A stretch of 31,912 nucleotides of DNA from GCA-002712965 sp913048525 (GTDB lineage Bacteria; Chloroflexota; Dehalococcoidia; Lucifugimonadales; UBA826). A model generated the notes under the pieces. It worked only from the letters and a program-made list of their open reading frames with translations. It had not been told where the DNA came from and made no database searches. Within the stretch, counting starts at the first letter, position 1. Every line of letters starts with the position of its first letter. The stretch lies in the NCBI GenBank assembly GCA_913048525.1, contig CAJWWP010000019.1:1-31912 (forward strand). Reading direction: 5' to 3'. A program made the translations under genes and the position numbers. Of the stretch, positions 7,084 to 16,237 are shown piece by piece.

Positions 7084-8289
7084 ATGATAGAGATAGTCAA
7101 TGGCGGTGGAGTTACATCGGCCGCGGGATTTACTGCTGGGGGAACCTATGCTGGTCTCAAAACCGAAGTGGATACTTTAGATTTGGGCATATTAATTTCA
7201 GACCGTCAAGCAAACGCCGCTGCCACGTTCACCTCAAATAGTATTGAATCCCCATCCGTTTCTGCTAGCAGAAAACGGCTAGAACGAGGCGTGGCTCGAG
7301 GAGTGGTGGCCAACAGCGGATGTGCAAATTGCAGTGTTGGTGAGCAGGGATTTACTGACGCTGAAGAAATGGCCAACCTAGCTGGATCACATGTGGGACT
7401 TCCAGGAGGAGATCTCTTTGTGGCTAGTACAGGGATGATCGGTGTAGAACTTCCGATGGCTCTTATACGCCAAAACGTTACAAATATTGCCTTGACCTCT
7501 AACGGGGGAACAGATTTCGCGCGTGCTCTTATGACGACGGATAGTAAGCATAAAGAACGGGCGGTTTCATTTGTTCATGATGGAGAGACAGTCACAGTGG
7601 GTGGTGCGGCCAAAGGTGTGGGGATGATTCATCCCAACATGGCCACAATGCTTTGTTTTATAACGACAGATGCGAACGTAGAGGGAGGGTTTCTGCAAGA
7701 GGTGCTTTTAGATTCCGTTAAAGCATCTTTCAACATGATTGATGTGGACGGAGACCAAAGCACCAATGATACCGTGGTTATATTGGCCAACGGTGCGTCG
7801 GAGACATCCCAAATTTCTGAATCATCCAATGGATCCGCCCTATTGAGAGAGGCTGTTGGATACATTTGCACCGAACTTGCGAAGGAACTTGTGAGAGATG
7901 GGGAGGGGGCACAGCGACTTATAGAGGTCACTGTGGAAGGTGCGGAAACGTTGGATGAAGCAAGAGTTTCTGCAAGAGAAATAGCGTCATCTCTCTTGGT
8001 TAAAGCTATGGTCCACGGAAGAGATCCTAACTGGGGTAGGTTGGTCATGGCATTAGGAAAGAGCGGGATTTCCCTTATTGAAAAAAAGGTGGATATATTC
8101 ATCAGCGAAATACATATAGTACATGAGGGAGTGGCTATTCCTTACTACAAGGAAGCAGTTGTCAGTGCTATGAGCGGTAGCGAAATTCCTTTTCGGATAT
8201 CCTTAAATATCGGTGAACATTCTGCCACAGCTTGGGGATGTGATCTGACCGAAGAGTATGTGATTTTTAATTCTGCGTACAGTACCTGA
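7084..8289 (+). CDS. argJ: Bifunctional glutamate N-acetyltransferase / ornithine acetyltransferase
   Basis: ArgJ moves the acetyl group from N-acetylornithine to glutamate, and in bifunctional forms also uses acetyl-CoA, closing the cyclic arginine pathway. The 401-residue protein shows the self-cleavage site in KGVGMIHPNMATML; Thr188 would become the N-terminal nucleophile of the beta chain. VDGDQSTNDT and GRDPNWGR are further family signatures. The protein ends close to the usual C-terminus. Length is normal. Only sequence beyond this window could show whether it is mono- or bifunctional. It is the first gene of a plus-strand series with argB, UPF0182, argD and argG; argC, argF and argH are not in the window. 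Confidence 0.95.
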   Translation: MIEIVNGGGVTSAAGFTAGGTYAGLKTEVDTLDLGILISDRQANAAATFTSNSIESPSVSASRKRLERGVARGVVANSGCANCSVGEQGFTDAEEMANLAGSHVGLPGGDLFVASTGMIGVELPMALIRQNVTNIALTSNGGTDFARALMTTDSKHKERAVSFVHDGETVTVGGAAKGVGMIHPNMATMLCFITTDANVEGGFLQEVLLDSVKASFNMIDVDGDQSTNDTVVILANGASETSQISESSNGSALLREAVGYICTELAKELVRDGEGAQRLIEVTVEGAETLDEARVSAREIASSLLVKAMVHGRDPNWGRLVMALGKSGISLIEKKVDIFISEIHIVHEGVAIPYYKEAVVSAMSGSEIPFRISLNIGEHSATAWGCDLTEEYVIFNSAYST

Positions 8290-8352
8290 TACCCGAAGTC
8301 TCAGCCCGAATAGACACATCAACAATAACTTCCCCGAGGTATTAACTAAGAA

Positions 8353-9258
8353 GTGAATCCACAGTATCCAAACTTTGATGAAAATTATGAAGATCAGATT
8401 GATTATGAACGAGATCTACGTTCTGGCACGTCTGATGGCGAAAAAAAATCTGATGAGAATGCAATCGATATGATTTCTGAACCTGAAATAATCGTTGTCA
8501 AAATTGGAGGTAGTACGCTTGGAAACCACGACACGTCGCTAGATGACTTGGTTCTGTTGCAAAAAGAGGGGATCAAATTCGTTGTGGTTCACGGCGGAGG
8601 TAAGGTCATATCTGAGTGGATGGAGAAGCAAGGTGTCAGGCCTCGGTTTGTAGATGGACTTCGAGTCACTGACGCACCCAGCTTGGAAATTGTTGTCGCT
8701 GTGCTTACCGGACTGATCAATAAAACCCTCGTGTCATCAATTAACTCCAGAGGAGGGAATGCCATTGGATTATCGGGGGCTGATGGAGGGATGATTAGCG
8801 CCTCTATAACTAATCCTGACCTTGGATTTGTCGGTAAAGTTGATGGGGTAAATTCTTTTCCTATCAGAGCTGCACTGGATTCAGGGTTCATACCGGTTAT
8901 AGCGCCAGTTGGGTTTGACATTAGCCGGCAACCGGATGAGGAAGGGGCGTTGCTTAATATTAATGCAGACACTGTTGCGGGTTTCATTGCTTCAACTCTA
9001 AAAGCGAGCAGAATGGTTTTTTTAACTGACGTTGAGGGCGTACTGGATTCCTCACATCGTTTAATACCAAGAGTCACTAAAAGACAAGCCGACATGCTTG
9101 TTAGGTCCAATGTTATTGCTGGGGGCATGTTACCTAAAATGGAAGCTTGCCTGGAAGCTCTCAATGGAGGGGCCGTTTCCCAAATTATCGATGGTCGAGT
9201 GCCTGGAGCTTTGAAAAGTCTCGTATCAGGTGAAAATATTGGAACAAGAATAGGGTAA
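8353..9258 (+). CDS. argB: Acetylglutamate kinase with acidic N-terminal extension
   Basis: ArgB phosphorylates N-acetylglutamate, the second step of arginine synthesis. The amino acid kinase fold is evident: VVKIGGST (48-55), VVVHGGGKVI, the NINADTVAG segment that binds substrate, and a closing GTRIG. The likely GTG start at 8353 has GAGG 13 bases upstream and gives 301 residues, including about 45 residues of acidic, low-complexity sequence before the kinase core. An alternative ATG at 8470 would give a protein of usual length but has a weaker ribosome site. The gene is 63 bases after argJ and 13 bases before the UPF0182 gene. Confidence 0.93.
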   Translation: MNPQYPNFDENYEDQIDYERDLRSGTSDGEKKSDENAIDMISEPEIIVVKIGGSTLGNHDTSLDDLVLLQKEGIKFVVVHGGGKVISEWMEKQGVRPRFVDGLRVTDAPSLEIVVAVLTGLINKTLVSSINSRGGNAIGLSGADGGMISASITNPDLGFVGKVDGVNSFPIRAALDSGFIPVIAPVGFDISRQPDEEGALLNINADTVAGFIASTLKASRMVFLTDVEGVLDSSHRLIPRVTKRQADMLVRSNVIAGGMLPKMEACLEALNGGAVSQIIDGRVPGALKSLVSGENIGTRIG

Positions 9259-9271
9259 TAAGTAGAAAACT

Positions 9272-12067
9272 ATGACTGACGGATCTTTGCCACCTCTCGA
9301 TCTTAACAATTTGTCTATTCCAAGCGGCCTGAAAGGACGCTTGAAATGGGTCATATTAGCTGCCATTTTGATTGGCTTAATTTTTGCGTTGTCTATGGGC
9401 AGAGGTATTCTTGCCGATTGGCTGTGGTTTGACGAATTGGGATTCAGCGGAGTTTTTGCCAAAGTCATCTTGACAAAAATTATATTGTTTATCTTTGGAT
9501 TCGCCGTAACAGTCGTTGCGGTAGGTGCTGCTCTGCTTGTGGCAAGAAAAACCTCTTCGGGTTCAATCGAGGCCTCGGTACCTGAGTCCCTGGTTTCTGT
9601 GGTAACCAAAGTAATTACAATTGGGGGAGTGGTAGCTTCGATTATTCTCGGGGTCATTTTTGGATCCTTATTCTCCGGTCAGTGGGAGTTATTTCTTAGA
9701 TTCACCAATGCTGCCACTTTTGGCGTTTCCGACCCTTTGTACGGGCGGGACCTATCCTTTTTTGTATTTGCCCTACCAATGTATTCATTTGCACAAAGTT
9801 GGGTTTTCGGTGTGGGAGTTGTATGTCTTATAGGCTCAGGAATCATTGCTTTTGCGACCTACACGATGAGAGGTGTCAGCTTCACCCTAACCCCGGCACT
9901 AAGAAATCACATCGTTATTATTGGGTCTCTGTTGGTTCTAGTTGCTTCAGTAGGTCTTTGGATTGACAGGTTAGAACTCGTTCATTCGGACGGCGGAGTA
10001 GTGTTTGGCGCTACATATGCTGATGTGCATTCCAAACAACCGGCACTGCTAATAGCAAGTATATTAGGGGTTCTGACAGCTGCAGCGATGATCTTTGGAA
10101 CCTTCACAGGTAGGGTACGGTTTGTTTTTGGAATTGTGGGGCTCTGGATAATTCTAATTTTTGCTCTAGGTAATGGTTGGCCATCCATTGTGCAGAAATT
10201 TACAGTTGATCCAAATGAATTTGTGAAGGAAAAGGAATTCATTCAACGGAACATGGATTACACTCGAATTGGGTATGGCATAGGCGATATTACGGAAACA
10301 TTCTATGAGGCTCAGGGACGAATAACCGCTGACCTTGTGTCAGATAATATAGCGACCATCGAAAACATAAGACTCTGGGATTACAGACCGTTGACGAGTG
10401 TATATCGCCAGATTCAGTTGATTCGACCGTATTATGACTTCAAGGATGCCGATGTAGACCGATATATGATCAACGGCGAATACAGGCAAGTTCTTCTAGC
10501 AGCACGGGAAGTTGCAACGGAAAAGCTTGATGAGTCCGCTCAGACTTGGGTCAACACCCGACTTTACTACACTCATGGTATTGGCATCGCAATGAGCCCG
10601 GTCACTGAATTCACTCCAGAAGGAAGGCCTGTTTTCTTCGCAAAGGATATTCCAACAAATGGAGAAATTCCTGTTTCGTCCCCAGCCACTCGAGAGTCTC
10701 CGGAGTTAGTTGTAAAGAATCCGAGGATTTATTATGGAGAAAACACACTTGACTATGTGATTGTAAATACAAACACGCAGGAATTGGACTATCAGACAGG
10801 CACTGGTGACCTTGCCAAAACCAACTACAGTGGTGAAGGTGGAGTTCCTTTAGGATCTTGGTTACGTAAGTTGGTTTATGCGTGGGAAATGGGTGATATC
10901 AATATATTGATCAGTGGGGAATTGAATTCTGATAGTAGGATTCAGTATCGGAGAACAATACAGGATAGGATCAGGACAGTAGCACCATTTTTATTGTTGG
11001 ATAAAGATCCCTATATAGTGGCTGACAGTGATCAGTTGCTTTGGGTGCAGGATGCTTATACAACGTCTGCCGACATGCCTTATTCTGACCCCGTCTCTGA
11101 TGAAATGAGAGGTGAAGGTGGAAGTTATAACTATGTTAGGAATAGTGTGAAGGTGGTTGTAGACGCCTACAACGGGACCATGAATTTCTACCTCTGGAGT
11201 CCAGAAGATCCTCTGGCCAAAACCTACGATACTATTTTCCCTGATCTATTTACCAGCACGTCTCAAATGCCTGATTCGCTCAAAAGTCACATGCGATATC
11301 CTCAAGGGCTTTTTTCGATTCAGGCTTCGAAACACATTAAATATCATATGGTTAACCCCGAGCACTTCTATGGAAATGAAGATTTGTGGGCGATTCCACA
11401 GGAGAAATTTGGTCAGGGCGAAACTCTTCAACCCGTTGAACCTTACTACGTAATAATGAAGCTACCTGGGGAATCTCGGGAGGAATTTGTACTTTTGATG
11501 CCTTACACCCCCAACGATAGACCCAACATGGTTGGGTGGTTGGCTGCGAGGAGTGATGGAGATGCTTATGGAAAGCTGGTTGCCTATAATTTTCCAAAGG
11601 ATCGTCAAGTCGATGGCCCAGAACAGGTGGAGGCAAGAATAGACAATGATCAGGATATATCTGCCTGGTTTACACTAAGGTGTTCAGAGGGTTCCACCTG
11701 TATAAGAGGGAACTTATTGGTGATTCCAGTGGGTGACTCCATTTTGTACGCAGAGCCAGTTTATATTCAGGCGGAGGGAGTAAGCTTTCCAGAACTTAAG
11801 AAGGTGATACTTGCCACTGGCGATAAAGTCGTAATGGCTGATTCGCTTGATGAAGCCATTACAGGACTGACAGGCAAATTATTCGGACTTTCACAGACAG
11901 AATATGCATCTTCTGATTCTTCCCCAGCCTCCACCGGGTCTGTTGTCCCGGTACATTCAGAGGAACAGGCTGATAGGATAATGCGCTCTCTAGAAATTTT
12001 AAGACAAGAACTTGATTCACTGAATGCTTTAATTAATGAGTTGGAGATTCCAGAAAAAGGAGACTGA
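9272..12067 (+). CDS. UPF0182 family large membrane protein
   Basis: The 931-residue protein matches the UPF0182 (COG1615) family in architecture. Several hydrophobic segments fill about the first 300 residues, beginning near residue 27. A long soluble domain follows, and the C-terminal tail includes an acidic/Ser-rich stretch and a short coiled-coil-like helix. Recognisable family segments include DWLWFDELGF near the N-terminus and the RNMDYTRIGYG region. The molecular function of the family is unknown. It sits between argB (13 bases) and argD: its TGA is one base from the argD ATG, so translation is probably coupled. This placement inside the arginine genes is noteworthy. Confidence 0.9.
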   Translation: MTDGSLPPLDLNNLSIPSGLKGRLKWVILAAILIGLIFALSMGRGILADWLWFDELGFSGVFAKVILTKIILFIFGFAVTVVAVGAALLVARKTSSGSIEASVPESLVSVVTKVITIGGVVASIILGVIFGSLFSGQWELFLRFTNAATFGVSDPLYGRDLSFFVFALPMYSFAQSWVFGVGVVCLIGSGIIAFATYTMRGVSFTLTPALRNHIVIIGSLLVLVASVGLWIDRLELVHSDGGVVFGATYADVHSKQPALLIASILGVLTAAAMIFGTFTGRVRFVFGIVGLWIILIFALGNGWPSIVQKFTVDPNEFVKEKEFIQRNMDYTRIGYGIGDITETFYEAQGRITADLVSDNIATIENIRLWDYRPLTSVYRQIQLIRPYYDFKDADVDRYMINGEYRQVLLAAREVATEKLDESAQTWVNTRLYYTHGIGIAMSPVTEFTPEGRPVFFAKDIPTNGEIPVSSPATRESPELVVKNPRIYYGENTLDYVIVNTNTQELDYQTGTGDLAKTNYSGEGGVPLGSWLRKLVYAWEMGDINILISGELNSDSRIQYRRTIQDRIRTVAPFLLLDKDPYIVADSDQLLWVQDAYTTSADMPYSDPVSDEMRGEGGSYNYVRNSVKVVVDAYNGTMNFYLWSPEDPLAKTYDTIFPDLFTSTSQMPDSLKSHMRYPQGLFSIQASKHIKYHMVNPEHFYGNEDLWAIPQEKFGQGETLQPVEPYYVIMKLPGESREEFVLLMPYTPNDRPNMVGWLAARSDGDAYGKLVAYNFPKDRQVDGPEQVEARIDNDQDISAWFTLRCSEGSTCIRGNLLVIPVGDSILYAEPVYIQAEGVSFPELKKVILATGDKVVMADSLDEAITGLTGKLFGLSQTEYASSDSSPASTGSVVPVHSEEQADRIMRSLEILRQELDSLNALINELEIPEKGD

Positions 12068-12068
12068 G

Positions 12069-13265
12069 ATGGCTACGACAGAGCAATGGAAAGACCTTGA
12101 AAGCAAATATTATATGTTTCTTGTTCGTCGACAGCCTATGGTATTAGAGAGAGGTGAGGGTGCTAGGGTATGGGATGTGGACGGTAAAGAATATTTAGAT
12201 TTTACATCCGGTTGGGCTGTGAATAATGTTGGACATTGCAATGAGGCAGTGGCGGATGCCATCGCAAAGCAGGCGAGAACTCTTCTTCAAACGTCGAACC
12301 AGTTTTACTCGATACCCCAATTGAAAATGGCTGAAATTTTGGTCGAAAATAGCTGTTTGGACAAGATTTTTATATGCAATAGTGGCGCTGAAGCCAATGA
12401 GGGAGCTATTAAATTAGCGAAAAAGTATGGGAAAAAAAATAAAGATGGCGCCTTTGGAATAATCACAGCTCTTAATTCTTTCCACGGTCGAACTATGATG
12501 AATGTGTCAGCCACTGGGCAACCACATTACCAAGAGTTGTTTGAGCCTATTCCAACTGGGTTTACCCACGTTCCCTTTAACGATCTTGACGCCATTAAAT
12601 CAGCAACTAATGAAAATACTGTGGCTGTTATGTTGGAACCGGTCCAAGGAGAAGGGGGAGTGAATATTCCAGATGCCGAGTATCTGCCTGGTGTACGAAC
12701 TTGGTGTGATCAAAATAACATCCTTTTGATTTTTGATGAGGTTCAGACAGGACTAGGTAGGCTAGGGACACTTTTCGGATACCAGAATTTTGAAGTTGAG
12801 CCCGACATAATCACATTGGCTAAAGGTCTGGGTGGAGGTGTCCCGATAGGGGCCTTCATGGCAAAAGATTCGGCCTGCGCCTTTGATCCTGGTGATCACG
12901 GATCCACTTTTGGAGGGAATCCACTGACGTGTGCGGCGGCTCATGCTTCGACAAAATATTTAATAGATAATAACGTTTCTGAGAACGCCGCCAAAATGGG
13001 AGAATATCTTGGAGAGGGTCTAAGAAAAATTCAAGCCAATCATGAATTCATAACGGACGTTCGGGGCATGGGATTGCTTTGGGCGGTTGAATTTGATTCT
13101 GATATAACCCCGGAGGTTATTGCAGCCTGTAATGAGTCTGGGTTGCTTATGAATCCTATGAGACCGAATACTATTAGGCTGATGCCGGTACTAACGATAA
13201 CAACGGCAGAAATTGATGAAGCGTTGGATAGGCTTGAAGAGGGCCTAAAGAACGCAACCTCTTGA
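12069..13265 (+). CDS. argD: Acetylornithine aminotransferase
   Basis: ArgD is a class III PLP-dependent aminotransferase converting N-acetylglutamate semialdehyde and glutamate to N-acetylornithine. The 398-residue protein has CNSGAEANEGAIKLAKKYG, the FDEVQTGLGR loop that positions the PLP ring, and LAKGLGGGVPIGA, where Lys252 should form the Schiff base. I place the start at ATG 12069, preceded by AAGGAG (12057-12062). An in-frame ATG at 12036 would lie inside the UPF0182 gene and add only non-conserved residues. One base separates it from the UPF0182 stop, which suggests translational coupling. A role in lysine synthesis as well cannot be excluded. Confidence 0.94.
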   Translation: MATTEQWKDLESKYYMFLVRRQPMVLERGEGARVWDVDGKEYLDFTSGWAVNNVGHCNEAVADAIAKQARTLLQTSNQFYSIPQLKMAEILVENSCLDKIFICNSGAEANEGAIKLAKKYGKKNKDGAFGIITALNSFHGRTMMNVSATGQPHYQELFEPIPTGFTHVPFNDLDAIKSATNENTVAVMLEPVQGEGGVNIPDAEYLPGVRTWCDQNNILLIFDEVQTGLGRLGTLFGYQNFEVEPDIITLAKGLGGGVPIGAFMAKDSACAFDPGDHGSTFGGNPLTCAAAHASTKYLIDNNVSENAAKMGEYLGEGLRKIQANHEFITDVRGMGLLWAVEFDSDITPEVIAACNESGLLMNPMRPNTIRLMPVLTITTAEIDEALDRLEEGLKNATS

Positions 13266-13278
13266 GAGGCCAAGACAG

Positions 13279-14541
13279 TTGAATTGGAGTGAATTACGGA
13301 CTAGTGAGGATGTAGTATTTGGAGGAGCTGTTTCAGGTGGACTCGATAGCTGTACAGTAACTCATTGGCTGGCTAGTAAAGGGATTAAAGTCAATTGCTT
13401 CACTGTTGACCTCGGACAACCCGACGAGACAGATATTTCGGAAGTGTCACAGAGAATGATTGGATGTGGTGCCGAGTCGGCGATGATAGTGCCAGGGCAG
13501 GATGATTTGGCAAAGGCGGGCTTGAAAGTTATACAGGCTCAATCCAGATATGAAGGCGGCTATTGGAACACTACTGGCATCGCTAGACCTGTCACTGTGG
13601 AAGTGATCCTCAGGGAATTTTATTCCAGGGGTATTTCTGTGTTGTTTCATGGCGCCACAGGAAGAGGAAATGATCAAGTTCGTTTTCAATTGGCGGCAAA
13701 TATCATTGACCCTAATGTGAGGGTTTATGCTCCTTGGAGGGATCCTGAATTTCTAGAGTTCTTTCCAGGAAGACAAGAGATGATAGAGTACTGCGAAAAT
13801 TTCAACCTTCCGATTCGTCCAGCTCAAGAATCACGTTATTCAACCGATGCGAATTTTTTAGGCCTGACTCATGAGGCTGGAGATCTAGAGGACGTTACGA
13901 TATCCCCAAGTTTTGTGGAGCCAGGTATGGGAGTTTGGCCTTGGGACGCTCCTGACATCCCTGAGTATGTGACTATTGAATGGGAAAGCGGCGTTCCGAT
14001 ATCTGTTAACGGGGACAAGTTACCTCTTAGAGAAGCGTTCGTTCGTTGTAATGAAATAGCCGGACGAAATGGCGTTGGGATAGGAACTCATGTAGTGGAA
14101 AATCGATTTGTGGGAATAAAATCCCGAGGGATATATGAGTCTCCTGGAATGGACTTACTTGGAAGTAGTTATGAGTTTTTGCTGCAGTTTGTTCTGGATA
14201 GGAGATCGCGGGAATATTATGATGAATTATCCACGCTGATCAGCAGGCAGATTTATCAAGGGTATTGGCTTGATTCAGCTACCCGTTCGGCCTTGGCCTC
14301 CGTTGAAGTTTTTAGCTCTCTTGCCTCGGGCAAAATTCAGTTGAAAATTTATAAAGGAAACGTATTTTTTGATACTGCCGAAGACACGAAGGAAGCTATG
14401 CCACATTCACTTTACACCGATGATGGTTCTATGGAAGGGATTGGCAGTTATGATCACGTGGACGCTGAGGGATTTATAAATGTGCTAGGTGTATCCGCCC
14501 GTAATGTCGGTAATCGACAATACAAACCTGACGGATCATAG
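13279..14541 (+). CDS. argG: Argininosuccinate synthase
   Basis: ArgG condenses citrulline and aspartate using ATP. The 420-residue protein carries the ATP-pyrophosphatase P-loop SGGLDS (19-24), the family segment HGATGRGNDQVRFQ, and a YSTDANFLG stretch that corresponds to the citrulline-side region of known enzymes. It is somewhat divergent: SGGLDSCTVTHWL replaces the more common SGGLDTS form. The start is TTG at 13279 with GAGAGG about eight bases upstream; no ATG lies in a sensible place. It follows argD by 13 bases and precedes an acyl-CoA dehydrogenase gene by 28 bases. Confidence 0.93.
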   Translation: MNWSELRTSEDVVFGGAVSGGLDSCTVTHWLASKGIKVNCFTVDLGQPDETDISEVSQRMIGCGAESAMIVPGQDDLAKAGLKVIQAQSRYEGGYWNTTGIARPVTVEVILREFYSRGISVLFHGATGRGNDQVRFQLAANIIDPNVRVYAPWRDPEFLEFFPGRQEMIEYCENFNLPIRPAQESRYSTDANFLGLTHEAGDLEDVTISPSFVEPGMGVWPWDAPDIPEYVTIEWESGVPISVNGDKLPLREAFVRCNEIAGRNGVGIGTHVVENRFVGIKSRGIYESPGMDLLGSSYEFLLQFVLDRRSREYYDELSTLISRQIYQGYWLDSATRSALASVEVFSSLASGKIQLKIYKGNVFFDTAEDTKEAMPHSLYTDDGSMEGIGSYDHVDAEGFINVLGVSARNVGNRQYKPDGS

Positions 14542-14569
14542 GGAAACAAAATAAGGAAGGAACAGTCCT

Positions 14570-15730
14570 GTGGCTAGCCGAACTTCAGAAGATGACCGCA
14601 AACAGATAGTATCCATGGTTCGTGATTTTGTTCGCCGAGAGGTTGAACCAATTGCCCAGACTTACGATAACGAAGATATTTATCCCCATGAATTGATTCC
14701 TAAAATGCGTGAATTGGGATTGTTTGGGATCACAATTCCCGCTGAATATGGAGGTATGGAATTAGATTTCACAACGTTTGCGATAATTTTTGAGGAAATT
14801 AGCAAAGGTTGGATGAGCCTCTCTGGGATCATAGGTACCCATCATGTTCTCAGTCATATTGTGTCCACATATGGGACTGAAGAGCAGAAACAGCGGATTC
14901 TTCCCCGTATGGCATCAGGTGAATTAAGGGGTGGATTAGCTCTAACGGAACCTGAAGCAGGAAGTGATGCTCAAAATATATCCACCGTGGCTAAAAAAGA
15001 GGGTGAGGAATATTTAATTAACGGTCGCAAGGCGTTTATCAGTAACGGGGAGAATGGCAACGTATTCGCTTTAATGGCCAAAACTGATCCAAATGCGGAT
15101 CCAGCGCATAGGGGGATAAGTTGCTTTATATTCGAAAAACCGGTCGAAGGGTTTCAGGTAGGTCAGCACATAGATAAATTGGGTTATCGCGGAATAGATA
15201 CATGCGAGTTGATATTTGATGATTGCAGAGTAGGCTCAGAGAATCTTGTGGGTGGAGAGGAAGGGAAAGGATTTCATCATGTGATGGCTGGACTAGAAAC
15301 AGGGAGAATAAACGTTGCTGCTAGGGCTGTAGGTGTCGCGCAGGCTGCATTTGATGCCGCTATTGAATATTCCCAAAGAAGAAAGACCTTTGGTAAATCT
15401 ATTTCTGATCATCAGGCTATTCAGATCAAGCTGGCTGATATGGCTTCCAAGATTCATGCGGCAAGGTTAATGGTTTATGACGCTGCTGAAAAAAAAGACT
15501 CTGGTGAAAGGAATGATCTTGAAACGGCGATGGCAAAACTTTTTGCGAGTGAAATGTGTGGAGAAGTGGCAATGGATGCAATGAGAATACATGGTGGCGT
15601 GGGATATACAAAAGCTCTGTCGATTGAACGTTACTATCGCGACGCCCCACTCATGATTATTGGGGAAGGGACTAACGAAATAATGAAGCTTTTAATAGCT
15701 AAACGCCTGCTTCAGCGACATGCAATCTGA
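14570..15730 (+). CDS. Acyl-CoA dehydrogenase
   Basis: The 386-residue flavoprotein has the standard acyl-CoA dehydrogenase layout: an N-terminal helical domain, a central beta domain with LALTEPEAGSDA, and a C-terminal helical domain with RRKTFGKSISDHQAIQ and MRIHGGVGYTK. Glu366 in GEGTNEI matches the catalytic base position. It oxidises the alpha-beta bond of an acyl-CoA and passes electrons to ETF; chain-length preference cannot be told. The GTG start at 14570 is well placed after AGGAAGG (14553-14559). It follows argG closely and precedes a MaoC hydratase gene, so the pair may act in sequence on an acyl-CoA substrate. Confidence 0.94.
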   Translation: MASRTSEDDRKQIVSMVRDFVRREVEPIAQTYDNEDIYPHELIPKMRELGLFGITIPAEYGGMELDFTTFAIIFEEISKGWMSLSGIIGTHHVLSHIVSTYGTEEQKQRILPRMASGELRGGLALTEPEAGSDAQNISTVAKKEGEEYLINGRKAFISNGENGNVFALMAKTDPNADPAHRGISCFIFEKPVEGFQVGQHIDKLGYRGIDTCELIFDDCRVGSENLVGGEEGKGFHHVMAGLETGRINVAARAVGVAQAAFDAAIEYSQRRKTFGKSISDHQAIQIKLADMASKIHAARLMVYDAAEKKDSGERNDLETAMAKLFASEMCGEVAMDAMRIHGGVGYTKALSIERYYRDAPLMIIGEGTNEIMKLLIAKRLLQRHAI

Positions 15731-15751
15731 CGGCTCAATGTGGAGAGTATG

Positions 15752-16237
15752 ATGACTTCTGGGAAAACGATTATAGATTCTAGAGATTCTTTTGGAGGGT
15801 GGTTCGAAGATTTCCATACGGGCCAACTCTTTAAGCATTGGCCTGGTAAAACTATTACCGAGATGGACAATCATCTTTTCTCCCTTATAACTATGAATGA
15901 TAATCCTCTTCATACTGATGAAAACTATATGGCAGGTCATCAACATGGAAAAACACTGGTTAACGGGCTTCTTGTGTTGAGCCTAGTGGTTGGCATGAGT
16001 GTGAGGCAAACGTCCGGTAAAGCAGTGGCTAACCTCGTCTACGAAGATGTTACTCATGATGGACCCACATTCCATGGGGACACGATTTACGGAGAGAGTG
16101 AAGTTTTAGATGTGATTCCATCTAAATCAAGAAAAGATAGAGGCGTTGTCTATATTGAGAGTAGAGGTATTAATCAACGAGAGGAAAAAGTGCTTACTCT
16201 TCGCCGCAAATTCCTCGTTAAGAGGCGGCCAATCTGA
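15752..16237 (+). CDS. MaoC-like (R)-specific enoyl-CoA hydratase family protein
   Basis: The protein is 161 residues from the ATG at 15752. It has a single hot-dog domain with the MaoC hydratase motif MNDNPLHTDENYM, giving the Asp and His expected in catalysis, followed by VNGLLVLSLVVG. MaoC enzymes hydrate enoyl-CoA or dehydrate 3-hydroxyacyl-CoA. GGAG at 15742-15745 favours the ATG at 15752; GTG 15740 and ATG 15749 are also in frame but crowd or overlap the ribosome site. It lies 21 bases after the acyl-CoA dehydrogenase, which makes a shared acyl-CoA route likely. The stop codon abuts the convergent glycosylase gene with no spacer. Confidence 0.88.
   Translation: MTSGKTIIDSRDSFGGWFEDFHTGQLFKHWPGKTITEMDNHLFSLITMNDNPLHTDENYMAGHQHGKTLVNGLLVLSLVVGMSVRQTSGKAVANLVYEDVTHDGPTFHGDTIYGESEVLDVIPSKSRKDRGVVYIESRGINQREEKVLTLRRKFLVKRRPI

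Noticed and set aside
12036..12068. Upstream ATG for argD
   Set aside because: It lies within the UPF0182 gene; the ATG at 12069 has a strong AAGGAG and matches the usual family start.
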